From Rhodospirillales bacterium (GTDB taxonomy: Bacteria; Pseudomonadota; Alphaproteobacteria; Acetobacterales; Acetobacteraceae), in the NCBI GenBank assembly GCA_025362815.1, contig JANYFG010000101.1, positions 41,220-105,219 of the forward strand: 64,000 nucleotides of DNA, given 5' to 3'. Below, piece by piece: positions 9,019-17,256 of the stretch; position 1 is the first letter of the stretch; each line of letters opens with the position of its first letter. Made by a program: the position numbers and the translations under genes. A model generated the notes under the pieces. That model was not told the origin of the DNA and did no database searches. It saw nothing but the letters and a program-made list of their open reading frames with translations.

Positions 9019-9270
9019 GTGAAAATCCTCTACTTCGCCTGGCTGCGCGAGCGTGTGGGCACCGGCGAGGAAGACGTCACCTTGCCGGACGGGATCAGTA
9101 CGCTGGCCGGGCTGATCGCCTGGCTGCGCACCCGCAGCCCCGGCCACGAAGCCGCGTTCGCGGCGGGCAAGCTGGTGCGCGCCGCGGTGAACCAGGATTT
9201 TGCCACGCCAGACGCCCATGTGGCGAATGGGGACGAAGTGGCGTTCTTCCCCCCCGTCACCGGCGGCTGA
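9019..9270 (+). CDS. moaD: Molybdopterin synthase sulfur-carrier subunit
   Basis: Ubiquitin-like sulfur carrier of 83 residues that delivers thiocarboxylate sulfur to MoaE. It starts at GTG 9019 (VKILYFAWLRERVG) and ends in the required diglycine (FFPPVTGG), which is adenylated and thiolated. NGDEVAFFPPVTGG is the standard MoaD tail. The stop is followed by moaE after a single base, so the two synthase subunits are translationally linked. Confidence 0.94.
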   Translation: MKILYFAWLRERVGTGEEDVTLPDGISTLAGLIAWLRTRSPGHEAAFAAGKLVRAAVNQDFATPDAHVANGDEVAFFPPVTGG

Positions 9271-9271
9271 C

Positions 9272-9742
9272 ATGGCGTGCATCCGCGTGCAGACGCGCGA
9301 TATCGACGTGGGCGCGGAGTTGGCAGCCGTCTCGGCCGGGCGCACCGATATCGGCGGGGTGGCAAGCTTCGTGGGCCTGGTGCGCGGCACCGCAGCCGGA
9401 CGGCCGATCCTGTCGATGACGCTGGAACACTACCCCGGCATGACCGAACGGGCGATGACGGGGATCGCCGACGCGGCGACCAGGCGTTTCCAGCTGCAGG
9501 CCTGCACGCTGATCCATCGGGTGGGCGAACTGCACCCCGGCGAGACCATCGTGCTGGTGCTGGCGGCGGCCCCGCATCGTCAGGCGGCGCTCGATGGCTG
9601 CGCCTTTTTGATCGACTGGTTGAAGACAAGCGCGCCATTTTGGAAGAAAGAGGCGTTCCTGGACGGAACATCCGCCTGGGTGGACGCCCGCGAGACCGAC
9701 GACCTCGCCGCTTCGAAATGGAGCAGCATCGAGATCGCCTGA
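9272..9742 (+). CDS. moaE: Molybdopterin synthase catalytic subunit
   Basis: Large subunit of molybdopterin synthase, which inserts two sulfurs into cyclic pyranopterin monophosphate. The 156-residue product shows the family blocks GGVASFVGLVRG, TLEHYPGMTE, IHRVGELHPGE, and the active-site lysine region DWLKTSAPFWKKE. The ATG at 9272 is chosen over upstream in-frame codons because it follows the moaD stop by one base and gives the normal N-terminus. The gene ends 14 bases before the stop of an oppositely oriented membrane-protein gene. Confidence 0.95.
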   Translation: MACIRVQTRDIDVGAELAAVSAGRTDIGGVASFVGLVRGTAAGRPILSMTLEHYPGMTERAMTGIADAATRRFQLQACTLIHRVGELHPGETIVLVLAAAPHRQAALDGCAFLIDWLKTSAPFWKKEAFLDGTSAWVDARETDDLAASKWSSIEIA

Positions 9743-9756
9743 CGTCGTTGCAATGA

Positions 9757-10155
9757 TCAGACGGCGCGCACGATGAAGAACCCCGCCGTGGCCGCCACCG
9801 CCGTCACGAACGTGCCCCACGCCATGTCCACCACCGAGACGAGCGGCGACCAGCCCGCCGTGGTGGCCAGATTGGTCATGTCGTAGGTGCCATACGCCAC
9901 CAGGCCCAACAGCGCGCCGCCCCAGACCGCCCGCGTCCAGTCACCCTGCGCCAGCGCCGGCATCACGGCGAAGGCCAGCACGCCCACCACGTAAAGAAGA
10001 TAGAATCCCGCCGCCACCGGCATGTTCGGCTTGTCCAACAGCAGCCCGCCGAGATTGGGCTTGTAGATGCTGTTCAGCGCAACCGACAGCCACGCGAAAT
10101 CCATGGCGAAGAAGATAACGGCGGTGGCGGCATAGGCGATGACGATGGTGCGCAT
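9757..10155 (-). CDS. DUF2177-family membrane protein
   Basis: A 132-residue protein with four hydrophobic segments. Motifs such as FFAMDFAWL, PNMPVAAGFYLLYVVGV, LLGLVAYGTYDMTNLATT and VDMAWGTFVTAVAA are characteristic of the DUF2177 family, whose function is unknown. The start at 10155 is the ATG that opens the first membrane helix. The same frame stays open far upstream, but only as a shadow of ilvE. The gene is convergent with moaE and lies 125 bases downstream of ilvE in the same direction. Confidence 0.8.
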   Translation of the reverse strand: MRTIVIAYAATAVIFFAMDFAWLSVALNSIYKPNLGGLLLDKPNMPVAAGFYLLYVVGVLAFAVMPALAQGDWTRAVWGGALLGLVAYGTYDMTNLATTAGWSPLVSVVDMAWGTFVTAVAATAGFFIVRAV

Positions 10156-10280
10156 GGGATGTTCCGATAATGGGTCAGGCCGAGACATGGGGGGGGTGCG
10201 GCGCAGTTGCACTGAAATGCACACGGCCGGCCGGAGTTTCCCCCGCCCGGCCGCCGATGTCGCATTGTCGATCGCCGGGA

Positions 10281-11183
10281 TCAGGCGGCGGTCAGCAACT
10301 CCACCTCGGATGGCTGCTTGCGCACCAGGGTTTCGAAATCGGCCAGCAGCGCCGCGGTCACGGCACCGGGCGTGTAGTGATGCGGCCCGATCTGGCGCAC
10401 CGGCGTGACCTCGGCGGCGGTGCCGACCAGGAACACCTCGCTGGCCTTTGCCATCTCGTCGGGCATGATCACGCGCTCCACCACCTTGTACTGGTGCCGT
10501 CGGGCGATGCTCATCACCACCCGGCGCGTGATGCCGTCGAGGAAGCAATCGGGGATGGGCGTGTGGATCTCGCCGTTGAACACGAAGAACACGTTGGCCC
10601 CGGTGCCCTCCGCCACCTGGCCGCGCCAGTCCAGCATCAGCGCGTCGTTGAAGCCCTTCGCCTCTGCCTCGTGCTTGGCCAGCGTGCCGATCATGTAAAG
10701 CCCCGCCGCCTTGCTCGCCGTGGGCGCCGTCTCCGGATGCGGACGCTTCCAGGTGGCGATATCCAGCGTCACCCCCTTCATGCGGTCGTTGCCGAACAGG
10801 TTCGGCCAGGCCCAGGTGGCGATCATCAGGTGGATTTTGGTCTGCTGCGCCGAGACGGACAGCTGCTCGGTGCCGCGCCAGGCGAGCGGGCGGATATAGG
10901 CGTCGGTGAGATCGTTGGCCTTCACCACCTCGATGCACGCGGCGTCGATCGCATCGGCGCTGTAGGGAATGTCGAAGCCCAGGATCTTGCCCGATTTGAT
11001 CAGGCGCTCGGTATGGGCCCGTAATTTGAAAATGTTGCCGGAATACGCGCGTTCACCCTCGAACACACCGGATGCATAGTGCAAACCATGCGTGAGCACA
11101 TGGATCTTGGCATCCCGCCAGGGCACCATAACGCCGTCGAACCAGATAAAGCCGTCACGGTCATCGAAAGGAACGAGCGCCAT
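10281..11183 (-). CDS. ilvE: Branched-chain amino acid aminotransferase
   Basis: PLP enzyme catalysing the last step of valine, leucine and isoleucine synthesis with glutamate as amino donor. The 300-residue, class IV (D-amino acid aminotransferase-like) fold shows HVLTHGLHYASGVFEG, the PLP lysine in TASKAAGLY (K158), and the EVFLVGTAAEVTPV phosphate-binding region. The ATG at 11183 has GGAGAG about 8 bases upstream. Its promoter region is shared with a divergent marR-type gene whose likely operator overlaps the -35 element, so MarR control of ilvE is plausible but inferred. Confidence 0.95.
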   Translation of the reverse strand: MALVPFDDRDGFIWFDGVMVPWRDAKIHVLTHGLHYASGVFEGERAYSGNIFKLRAHTERLIKSGKILGFDIPYSADAIDAACIEVVKANDLTDAYIRPLAWRGTEQLSVSAQQTKIHLMIATWAWPNLFGNDRMKGVTLDIATWKRPHPETAPTASKAAGLYMIGTLAKHEAEAKGFNDALMLDWRGQVAEGTGANVFFVFNGEIHTPIPDCFLDGITRRVVMSIARRHQYKVVERVIMPDEMAKASEVFLVGTAAEVTPVRQIGPHHYTPGAVTAALLADFETLVRKQPSEVELLTAA

Positions 11184-11202
11184 CGTGAAACTCTCCGCAA
11201 GA

Positions 11203-11253
11203 TTGTTGCTCTAAGCTGCCCAACGCTATAATGAACGGATTGATTGCGTCAAT
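11203..11253. promoter_or_regulatory. Overlapping divergent promoters with a palindrome (ilvE/marR)
   Basis: On the plus strand TTGTTG (11203-11208), an 18-base spacer and TATAAT (11227-11232) face marR. On the minus strand TTGACG (11252-11247), a 16-base spacer and TATAGC (11230-11225) face ilvE. The perfect inverted repeat ATTGA-N5-TCAAT at 11239-11253 covers the marR start-point region and the ilvE -35 element, a size and form usual for MarR-family operators. Confidence 0.55.
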
Positions 11254-11310
11254 GAACCTGCCCCAATTCACAGGTATGCCAGATATGCCACACCCGCAGG
11301 CGCGGCCGCA

Positions 11311-11943
11311 GTGAGCGACACCAAGACCCATCCGCTGAAAGCTGCCGTCGCGGCCAAAGCCACCGCGTTGCCGCCGATGCCCTCCCCGGGGGCCGGCACC
11401 AACCTGCTGTTCCTGCGCGAGGAGGAGATCCGCACCGCGCAGGACCTGCTGTTCTTCGCCTACCGCGACTTCACCAACGCCGCCGACGTGATCCTCGACG
11501 AGATCGGGCTCGGCCGCGCGCATCACCGCGCCCTGCATTTCATCGGCCGCAACCCGCAGATCGCGGTGTCGGACCTGCTGGGCCTGTTGCGCATCACCAA
11601 GCAAAGCCTGGCCCGCGTGCTCGGCGACCTGGTGGCGAAAGACTACGTGGCCCAAACCCCCGGCCGCGCCGACCGCCGCCAGCGGCTGCTGGTTCTCACA
11701 CCGCAGGGCCAGGCGCTGGAACGCCGGCTGTTCGAACAGCAGCGCGAACGCCTCGCCATCGCCTATCGCGAGTCCGGCAGCGGTGCCGTGGAAGGCTTCC
11801 GGCGTGTGATGCGCGGCATCATGGACGACGCCGCCCGCCGCTACATCGACGGCGCGGACAGCGCCGCGCGCGTACGAAGCGGCGCCGACAGCGCCGCGCG
11901 CAGCCGAAGCGGTGCCGACGCCGCCCCTGCGCGAAAGGTCTGA
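11311..11943 (+). CDS. MarR-family transcriptional regulator
   Basis: A 210-residue winged-helix repressor-like protein starting at GTG 11311. The core about residues 40-165 contains DLLFFAYRDFTNAADVILDE, the recognition region ISVSDLL-type helix (IAVSDLLGLLRITKQSLARVLGDL), and the wing DRRQRLLVLTPQG. The ligand is unknown. It is divergent from ilvE with overlapping promoters, and lies 4 bases upstream of a two-component pair on the same strand. The C-terminus is extended by two and a half copies of a ten-residue tandem repeat (GADSAARxRS), which is not part of the MarR fold. Confidence 0.85.
   Translation: MSDTKTHPLKAAVAAKATALPPMPSPGAGTNLLFLREEEIRTAQDLLFFAYRDFTNAADVILDEIGLGRAHHRALHFIGRNPQIAVSDLLGLLRITKQSLARVLGDLVAKDYVAQTPGRADRRQRLLVLTPQGQALERRLFEQQRERLAIAYRESGSGAVEGFRRVMRGIMDDAARRYIDGADSAARVRSGADSAARSRSGADAAPARKV
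11851..11925 (+). repeat. 30-bp tandem repeat in the marR 3' end
   Basis: Units 11851-11880 and 11881-11910 differ at only a few positions; a third, partial and diverged unit runs to about 11925. The repeat is in frame and encodes GADSAARVRS / GADSAARSRS / GADAAP at the C-terminus of the MarR-type protein. Confidence 0.9.
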
Positions 11944-11947
11944 TCGA

Positions 11948-12652
11948 ATGGCCGACGAGTCGCTCATTCTGGTGGTGGACGACGATGCCCGTCTGCGAAA
12001 CCTGTTGCAGCGCTTCCTGTCCGAAGCCGGGTTTCGCGTCACCACCGCCGACACCGCGGAGGCGGCGCGCGACCAGCTGCGGTTTTTGCAGCCGGACCTG
12101 ATGGTGCTGGACGTGATGATGCCCGGCGAAAGCGGCCTGTCGCTCACCCAATCCCTCAAGCTCGACCAGACCCCGTTGCCCATCATCCTGCTCACCGCCG
12201 CCGGCTCGCCCGAGGACAGGATCGCGGGGTTCGAGGCGGGGGCCGACGATTACCTGCCCAAGCCGTTCGACCCACGCGAGCTGGTGCTGCGCATCCGCGC
12301 CATGCTGCGCCGCGCCGTGGCGCCGGCGCCCGTCGTGGCGGAACCGCCCTCCGGCCCCGTCCAGCTCGGCCTGATGAGCTTCGACCCCGCGCGCGGCGAA
12401 CTGCGTGGCCCCCACGGCCCGGTGCGGCTGACCGGCGGCGAGGCGGCGCTGCTCACCGCCATGGCCGCCCGCGCGCATGAGGTGCTGTCACGCGAGGAGA
12501 TCGCGGCGGCCCTGGGCACCGACGAATCGAGCGAACGCGCCATCGACGTGCAGATGACGCGGCTGCGGCGCAAGATCGAGATCGACCCGCGCGAGCCGCG
12601 TTTCGTCCACACCGTGCGCGGCCGGGGCTACGTGCTCAAACCCGGACCCTGA
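11948..12652 (+). CDS. OmpR-type response regulator
   Basis: A 234-residue two-component regulator with an N-terminal receiver (VVDDDARLR acidic pocket, phospho-Asp in MVLDVMMPGESG, LLTAAGS, and Lys in YLPKPFDPREL) and a C-terminal OmpR/PhoB winged helix (LTGGEAALLTAM, SERAIDVQMTRLRRKIE, VHTVRGRGYVL). The frame opens earlier, but ATG 11948 gives the normal receiver N-terminus and follows the marR stop by four bases. The histidine kinase gene starts 20 bases downstream. Together they resemble the OmpR/EnvZ pair of alphaproteobacteria; the stimulus cannot be read from sequence. Confidence 0.92.
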   Translation: MADESLILVVDDDARLRNLLQRFLSEAGFRVTTADTAEAARDQLRFLQPDLMVLDVMMPGESGLSLTQSLKLDQTPLPIILLTAAGSPEDRIAGFEAGADDYLPKPFDPRELVLRIRAMLRRAVAPAPVVAEPPSGPVQLGLMSFDPARGELRGPHGPVRLTGGEAALLTAMAARAHEVLSREEIAAALGTDESSERAIDVQMTRLRRKIEIDPREPRFVHTVRGRGYVLKPGP

Positions 12653-12672
12653 TCGTGGATCGACCCTGATCC

Positions 12673-13998
12673 ATGAAACTGCCGCTGCACAACCAGATCC
12701 AGTCGGTCAAGCGCATGCTGCCGCGCTCGCTGCTCGGCCGGTCGCTGCTGATCATGCTGATCCCGCTGCTGGTGGTTCAAGGCGTGGCGTTGCAGATCTT
12801 CTACGGCAGCCATCTGGAGATCGTCTCGCGCCGCTTCTCCGGTGCCATCGCCGGCGAGATCGCCACCACCGTGGAAACGTTGCAGCGCTTCCCCGGCACC
12901 GCCGACCGCGCCTGGGCGCTGGACAGCGCGTGGGACAGGCTGGAACTGTCGATGGTGTTCTCCCCCGGCGCCACCCTGCCCGGCCCCGATCGTGGCCAGG
13001 AAACCCAGGGCGGGCTGGAAGCGGCGCTGGCCGAGCGCCTGCGCAAGCCGTTCCAGCTCGACTGGCAGTCCGACCCGCGCTCCGTGCTGATCCGCGTGCA
13101 GATGCCGGATGGCGTGCTGGACGTGCAGGCGCCGCGCAAACGGCTTTACGCCGGCACCATCTACCTGTTCGTCATCTGGCTGGTCGGCTCGTCCATGCTG
13201 CTGTTCGCCATCTCGGCGCTGTTCATGCGCAACCAGGTGCGCGCGCTGCGCAGGCTGGGGGCCGCGGCGGAAGCCTTCGGCATCGGCCGCGATCTCGGCG
13301 CCATCAAGCCCGAGGGCGCCGCCGAGATCCGCCAGGCCGCCACGGCCTTCAACCGCATGCAGGAGCGCATCCGCCGCTTCCTCGCACAGCGCACCGAGTT
13401 GCTGGCCGGTGTGTCGCACGATTTGCGCACCCCCCTCACCCGCCTGCGCCTCAACGTGGCGCTGCTCGAATCGCACCCGGATCTCGCGCTCGACGCCCAG
13501 GACATGGAGGGCGACATCGCCGAGATGGACCGCATGATCGAGGGCTACCTGGCCTTCGCGCGCGGCGAGGGCTCCGAGCAATCCAAGTTGACCGATCTCG
13601 GCGCGGTGCTCGAGGACGTCGCCAACAACGCCCGCCGCACCGGGTCGGACGTGGCGCTCGATTCGCCGCGCGGCCTCGTGCTGTCGCTCCGGCCGGACGC
13701 CATCAAGCGCGCCATCACCAATCTGGTCGACAATGCCCGCAGGCACGCGCGCCATGTGAGCCTGGTGGCGCGCCAGACCACGGCGCGCTCGGTGGAGATC
13801 GTGGTGGACGATGACGGGCCGGGCATTCCGCATGATCAGCGCGAGCACGTGTTTCGCCCGTTCTCCAGCGGGGCCGCCGGTGGCACCGGCCTGGGCCTGA
13901 CCATCGCGCGCGACATCGTGCGCGCGCATGGCGGCGAGATCACGCTGGAGGACAGCCCCAGCGGCGGCCTGCGCGCGCGCGTGGTGCTGCCGGTTTAA
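12673..13998 (+). CDS. EnvZ-like sensor histidine kinase
   Basis: A 441-residue membrane sensor kinase. One transmembrane helix lies at about 20-45 and a second at about 160-183, framing a periplasmic region. These are followed by a HAMP linker, the HisKA dimerisation helix with phosphoacceptor His in LLAGVSHDLRTPLTRLR (about 253), and an ATPase with NLVDNARRHA (N box), DDDGPGIP (G1) and GGTGLGLTIA (G2). All catalytic boxes are intact. It is cotranscribed with the OmpR-type regulator. The signal sensed is unknown; EnvZ relatives often respond to osmotic or envelope conditions. Confidence 0.92.
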   Translation: MKLPLHNQIQSVKRMLPRSLLGRSLLIMLIPLLVVQGVALQIFYGSHLEIVSRRFSGAIAGEIATTVETLQRFPGTADRAWALDSAWDRLELSMVFSPGATLPGPDRGQETQGGLEAALAERLRKPFQLDWQSDPRSVLIRVQMPDGVLDVQAPRKRLYAGTIYLFVIWLVGSSMLLFAISALFMRNQVRALRRLGAAAEAFGIGRDLGAIKPEGAAEIRQAATAFNRMQERIRRFLAQRTELLAGVSHDLRTPLTRLRLNVALLESHPDLALDAQDMEGDIAEMDRMIEGYLAFARGEGSEQSKLTDLGAVLEDVANNARRTGSDVALDSPRGLVLSLRPDAIKRAITNLVDNARRHARHVSLVARQTTARSVEIVVDDDGPGIPHDQREHVFRPFSSGAAGGTGLGLTIARDIVRAHGGEITLEDSPSGGLRARVVLPV

Positions 13999-14046
13999 TT
14001 GAAGTTACTCTCCCAGCACAGAAAGCAAAATATGAGGGCAAGGATT

Positions 14047-14070
14047 CTTCTTTTTCTATAGAAAAAGAAG
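14047..14070. terminator. Convergent T-rich/A-rich palindrome
   Basis: Perfect 24-base palindrome, CTTCTTTTTCTA and its complement with no spacer, in the 151-base gap between the convergent kinase and ABC-F genes. Such A/T stems end in T-runs on both strands and can terminate transcription in both directions. Confidence 0.6.
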
Positions 14071-14120
14071 CAAAAAGATTTTTATTCATTGTTGGTGACG
14101 CAATCGAAAGACGTTTTTTG

Positions 14121-14142
14121 GTTCTTTTGTTCACAAAAGAAC
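14121..14142. terminator. Second A/T-rich hairpin, bidirectional
   Basis: GTTCTTTTGT and ACAAAAGAAC arms (10 bp) around a two-base loop, just 8 bases from the ABC-F stop codon. It follows a T-run (14114-14119) and is suited to terminate the minus-strand transcript. Similar elements seem common between genes in Acetobacteraceae, from memory rather than from a search. Confidence 0.6.
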
Positions 14143-14149
14143 GCTTTAC

Positions 14150-16057
14150 TTACGCTGCCGAAGCCGCCTCCAACGCCTCCTCCGCCGCCAGCCAATCCGC
14201 CTCGGCCGACTTGGTTTCGCGCTTGAGGTCCGACAACCGCGTTTTCGCGCTGATCATGTCGGCCATCCGGTGCGGCTGGTAGATGGTGGGATTGGCCAGG
14301 ATCGCCTCCACCTTCTTGTATTCATCGGACAGTCGGGCGAGCTTCTCCTCGCAGGCCTTGGCCTGCTTCTTCAGCGGCGCCAGGGCGGATTTCGCCTCGC
14401 CGCCCTTTTTCTTCTTGTCCCATTTGTTGCCGTGCTCGCCCTTCATGCCGGTGGCATCGCCACGCCCGGCCGGCCGGCCCGTGATCCGCGCGCGCTCGGC
14501 GAGGAATACGCGGTATTCGTCCATGTCCCCGTCATACGGCTTCACCGCGCCATCGGCCACGAGCCAGAGCTGGTCGGCCACCATCTCCACCAGGTTGGGG
14601 TCATGGGTGATCAGCAGCACGGCCCCGGTGAACGCATCGAGCGCGCGGACCATCGCGTCCTTCGCATCGATATCCAGATGGTTGGTCGGCTCGTCCAGAA
14701 TGAGAAGCTGCGGCGCGTCCCGGGTGGCGAGCGCCAGCAGCAAACGCGCCTTCTCGCCGCCGGAACAACCTGAGATGCGGTTGGAGGCGCGATCGGCATC
14801 CAGACCGAAACGCGCCAGCTGCGAGCGCACCTGCTGCAACGTGGCGTTCGGCAGCGCCCGCTGCATGTGGTCGATCGGCGTTTCATGCTCCACCAGCTCG
14901 TCTTCCTGGTGTTGCGCGAAGTAGCCGACCTTCAGGCGATTGTTGCGGAACTGCTTGCCGCCCATGATGTCCATTCTGCCGGCCAGCAATTTGGCGAGCG
15001 TGGACTTGCCGTTGCCGTTCGCCCCCAGCAGCGCCACCCGATCGCCCATGTCGATACGCAGGCCGATATTCTTCAGGATCGCGCGGTCGTCGTAGCCGCA
15101 CGACACGCTCTCCATCGCCAGGATCGGCGGCGACAGCTCCACCGGCTCGGGGAAATTGAACTTGCTCACGCTGTCCTCGATCACGCTTTCGATCTGCGGC
15201 AGCTTGGCGATGGCCTTGATGCGGGACTGCGCCTGCTTGGCCTTGGCGGCCGAGGCCCGGAAGCGGTCGACAAATTGCTGCAGATGCGCCTTCTGGTCGG
15301 CCACCTTCTCGTTCTGCGCCCGCTGCTGGTTGGCGCGCTCGGTGCGAATGCGCACGAACTCGTCGTAGCCGCCGGGGGTGAGCGAGATCTTCTGCTGATC
15401 GAGATGCGCGATGCTGTCCACGCAACGATCGAGCAGGCCGCGGTCATGCGAGATCAGCAGGCAGGCGCCGGGGAACTTGGCGAGCCAGGTTTCGAGCCAC
15501 AGCGTTGCTTCGAGGTCCAGATGGTTGGTGGGCTCGTCGAGCAGCAGCAGGTCGGGGTTGGCGAACAGGGCGGTGGCCAACGCCACGCGCATGCGCCAGC
15601 CGCCGGAGAACTCGTCGACGGGGCGAGCCTGTGTGGTGGCATCGAAGCCCAGGCCGGCCAGAATGGTGGCGGCCCGCGCGGGGGCCGCGTCGGCGCCGAT
15701 CGTGTGCAGCCGGTCGTGCACCTCGGCGATGCGCAGCGGCTCGGTGGTGGGGTCCTCCGCCTCGGCCATCAGCGCCGCGCGTTCCTCGTCGCCTTCCAGC
15801 ACGGTCTCGAGCAGCGATTGCTGGCCGGACGGCGCCTCCTGCTTCACCTGGGCCATGCGGGCACGCGACGAAAAGCGGATATCGCCGCCGTCGAGCGGCA
15901 GCGTGCCGGTGATGGCCTTAAACAGCGTGGACTTGCCCGCGCCGTTGCGGCCCACAAGCCCGATGCGCCGCCCCGGGTCCACCGTGAGGTCAGCGTTGTT
16001 GAGAAGCGTGCGACCCGCCATGCGGATGGTGACGCCGGAGATCATAAGAAGGCTCAT
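14150..16057 (-). CDS. ABC-F family ATPase
   Basis: A soluble duplicated ATPase of 635 residues without membrane segments. Two nucleotide-binding domains carry GRNGAGKST and GANGNGKST Walker A loops, SGGWRMRVALA and SGGEKARLLLA signatures, and LLLLDEPTNHLD / LLILDEPTNHLD Walker B motifs. They are joined by a charged interdomain linker (P-site tRNA interaction motif). The C-terminal region is lysine-rich and coiled-coil-like. The family acts on ribosomes; the domain layout is closest to YheS/Uup types. ATG 16057 is used, with an alternative four codons in. The gene is convergent with the upstream kinase. Confidence 0.92.
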   Translation of the reverse strand: MSLLMISGVTIRMAGRTLLNNADLTVDPGRRIGLVGRNGAGKSTLFKAITGTLPLDGGDIRFSSRARMAQVKQEAPSGQQSLLETVLEGDEERAALMAEAEDPTTEPLRIAEVHDRLHTIGADAAPARAATILAGLGFDATTQARPVDEFSGGWRMRVALATALFANPDLLLLDEPTNHLDLEATLWLETWLAKFPGACLLISHDRGLLDRCVDSIAHLDQQKISLTPGGYDEFVRIRTERANQQRAQNEKVADQKAHLQQFVDRFRASAAKAKQAQSRIKAIAKLPQIESVIEDSVSKFNFPEPVELSPPILAMESVSCGYDDRAILKNIGLRIDMGDRVALLGANGNGKSTLAKLLAGRMDIMGGKQFRNNRLKVGYFAQHQEDELVEHETPIDHMQRALPNATLQQVRSQLARFGLDADRASNRISGCSGGEKARLLLALATRDAPQLLILDEPTNHLDIDAKDAMVRALDAFTGAVLLITHDPNLVEMVADQLWLVADGAVKPYDGDMDEYRVFLAERARITGRPAGRGDATGMKGEHGNKWDKKKKGGEAKSALAPLKKQAKACEEKLARLSDEYKKVEAILANPTIYQPHRMADMISAKTRLSDLKRETKSAEADWLAAEEALEAASAA

Positions 16058-16164
16058 ACGCCAGCGTTTAGCCGCTCCGCCCCATGCGGGGGAAGGGGTT
16101 GCCGCGATGGGTGCCCTGCTCTAAAGCCCCGGCCACAGGCAAATAACACGAAAAGAGACCGATC

Positions 16165-16587
16165 ATGGCCATCGAGCGCACCTTCTCCATCCTGAAGCCG
16201 GACGCCACGCGCCGCAACCTGACCGGCGCGATCAACGCGAAGTTTGAATCCCAGGGCCTGCGCATCGTGGCGCAGAAGCGCATCCACATGACCACGGCAC
16301 AGGCCGAGGCGTTCTACGGCGCCCACAGCGCACGCGGCTTCTTCCGCGATCTCGTTACCTTCATGACATCCGGCCCCGTGGTGGTGCAGGTGCTCGAAGG
16401 CGAGGGCGCCATCCTGAAAAACCGCGAGATCATGGGCGCCACCAACCCGGCCAATGCCGATGCCGGCACCATCCGCAAGGAGTTTGCCGAGAGCATCGAA
16501 GCCAACTCCGTGCATGGCTCCGACTCGCCGGAAGCCGCTGCCGCCGAGATCGCCTATTTCTTCGCCGGCACCGAACTCGTCGGCTGA
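16165..16587 (+). CDS. ndk: Nucleoside diphosphate kinase
   Basis: Equalises the NTP and dNTP pools by ping-pong phosphotransfer. The 140-residue product has the standard length and all signatures: [11 protein letters not shown] at the N-terminus, [25 protein letters not shown], and the phosphorylated His in NSVHGSDS (H117). It is transcribed divergently from the ABC-F gene with a 107-base gap that must hold both promoters, and is followed by a strong hairpin. Confidence 0.98.
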   Translation: MAIERTFSILKPDATRRNLTGAINAKFESQGLRIVAQKRIHMTTAQAEAFYGAHSARGFFRDLVTFMTSGPVVVQVLEGEGAILKNREIMGATNPANADAGTIRKEFAESIEANSVHGSDSPEAAAAEIAYFFAGTELVG

Positions 16588-16595
16588 TGTCATCC

Positions 16596-16626
16596 GGTAT
16601 CGCGCGCGAACGTTGCGCGCGATACC
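16596..16626. terminator. 12-bp stem hairpin after ndk
   Basis: GGTATCGCGCGC and GCGCGCGATACC arms around a 7-base loop, 9 bases after the ndk stop and 29 bases from the end of the convergent receiver gene. There is no long T-run, so it may act as a partial or bidirectional terminator. Confidence 0.6.
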
Positions 16627-16654
16627 GTTGACCGGTTCCAAGTCTGGGGCGGCA

Positions 16655-17038
16655 TCACGCCACACCAGGCAAGCGCAATGACGTCAGCGCGCTCATCAGC
16701 GTCTCCATCGTGAACGGCTTCGGCAGCATCCTCACATAGAGATCGACCATCAGCCGGGCCGGCGGACGATCCAGCGCCAGCCCGCTGATCAGCACGATGG
16801 GAAGGCGCGGCTGAAAGCTGCGCGCCCAGTCCGCCAGCGCGAACCCGTCGATGTCTCCGGGCAGCGACACATCTGTTAAGAGAAAATCGATCCTGTCCGC
16901 CGCGAACACGGCCTTTGCCTGCTCGGCCAGGGCCACGGCGGTCACATCGTAGCGATGCAGCCGCAACGCCCGCTCGAGCGTGATACGCAGCGACGCCACA
17001 TCCTCGACGAGCAGAACGTGGCCTGCCGCCTCCATCAT
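16655..17038 (-). CDS. Single-domain response regulator (receiver only)
   Basis: A 127-residue CheY-like protein: acidic residues in LLVEDVASLR, phospho-Asp in FLLTDVSLPGD, the switch Ser in IVLISG, and Lys in MLPKPF. There is no output domain. ATG 17038 is preferred because GGAG lies seven bases upstream, although the frame is open to a GTG at 17080. It is divergent from a PAS/GAF histidine kinase that lacks its own receiver, so the two probably form a phosphorelay pair. A 26-bp direct repeat lies in their shared upstream region. Confidence 0.85.
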   Translation of the reverse strand: MMEAAGHVLLVEDVASLRITLERALRLHRYDVTAVALAEQAKAVFAADRIDFLLTDVSLPGDIDGFALADWARSFQPRLPIVLISGLALDRPPARLMVDLYVRMLPKPFTMETLMSALTSLRLPGVA

Positions 17039-17065
17039 CCGATCACTCCGCACCGCCCTTGTCTC

Positions 17066-17128
17066 AATATTCCGCATCACGATGACGTGGCATGAGAATC
17101 GTAATATCCCGCATCACGATGACGTGGC
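17066..17128. repeat. 26-bp direct repeat between the receiver and kinase genes
   Basis: Copies at 17066-17091 and 17103-17128 share CCGCATCACGATGACGTGGC exactly and differ at one position in the preceding AATAT(T/C). The centre-to-centre distance is 37 bases. They lie upstream of the better-supported starts of both divergent genes, a position suited to a shared operator. Confidence 0.85.
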
Positions 17129-17256
17129 TTAAGAGTTGTAGAAAATAATGGTTTCCTCATCACCAAGCGATAAGAATGGGGGCGCAGCTGCCGGCAGGGT
17201 GCATAGGTCAAAAAAATTGCAGGATTGTGAGAGTGCCTTTTGCCGGAGAGCAAGCT

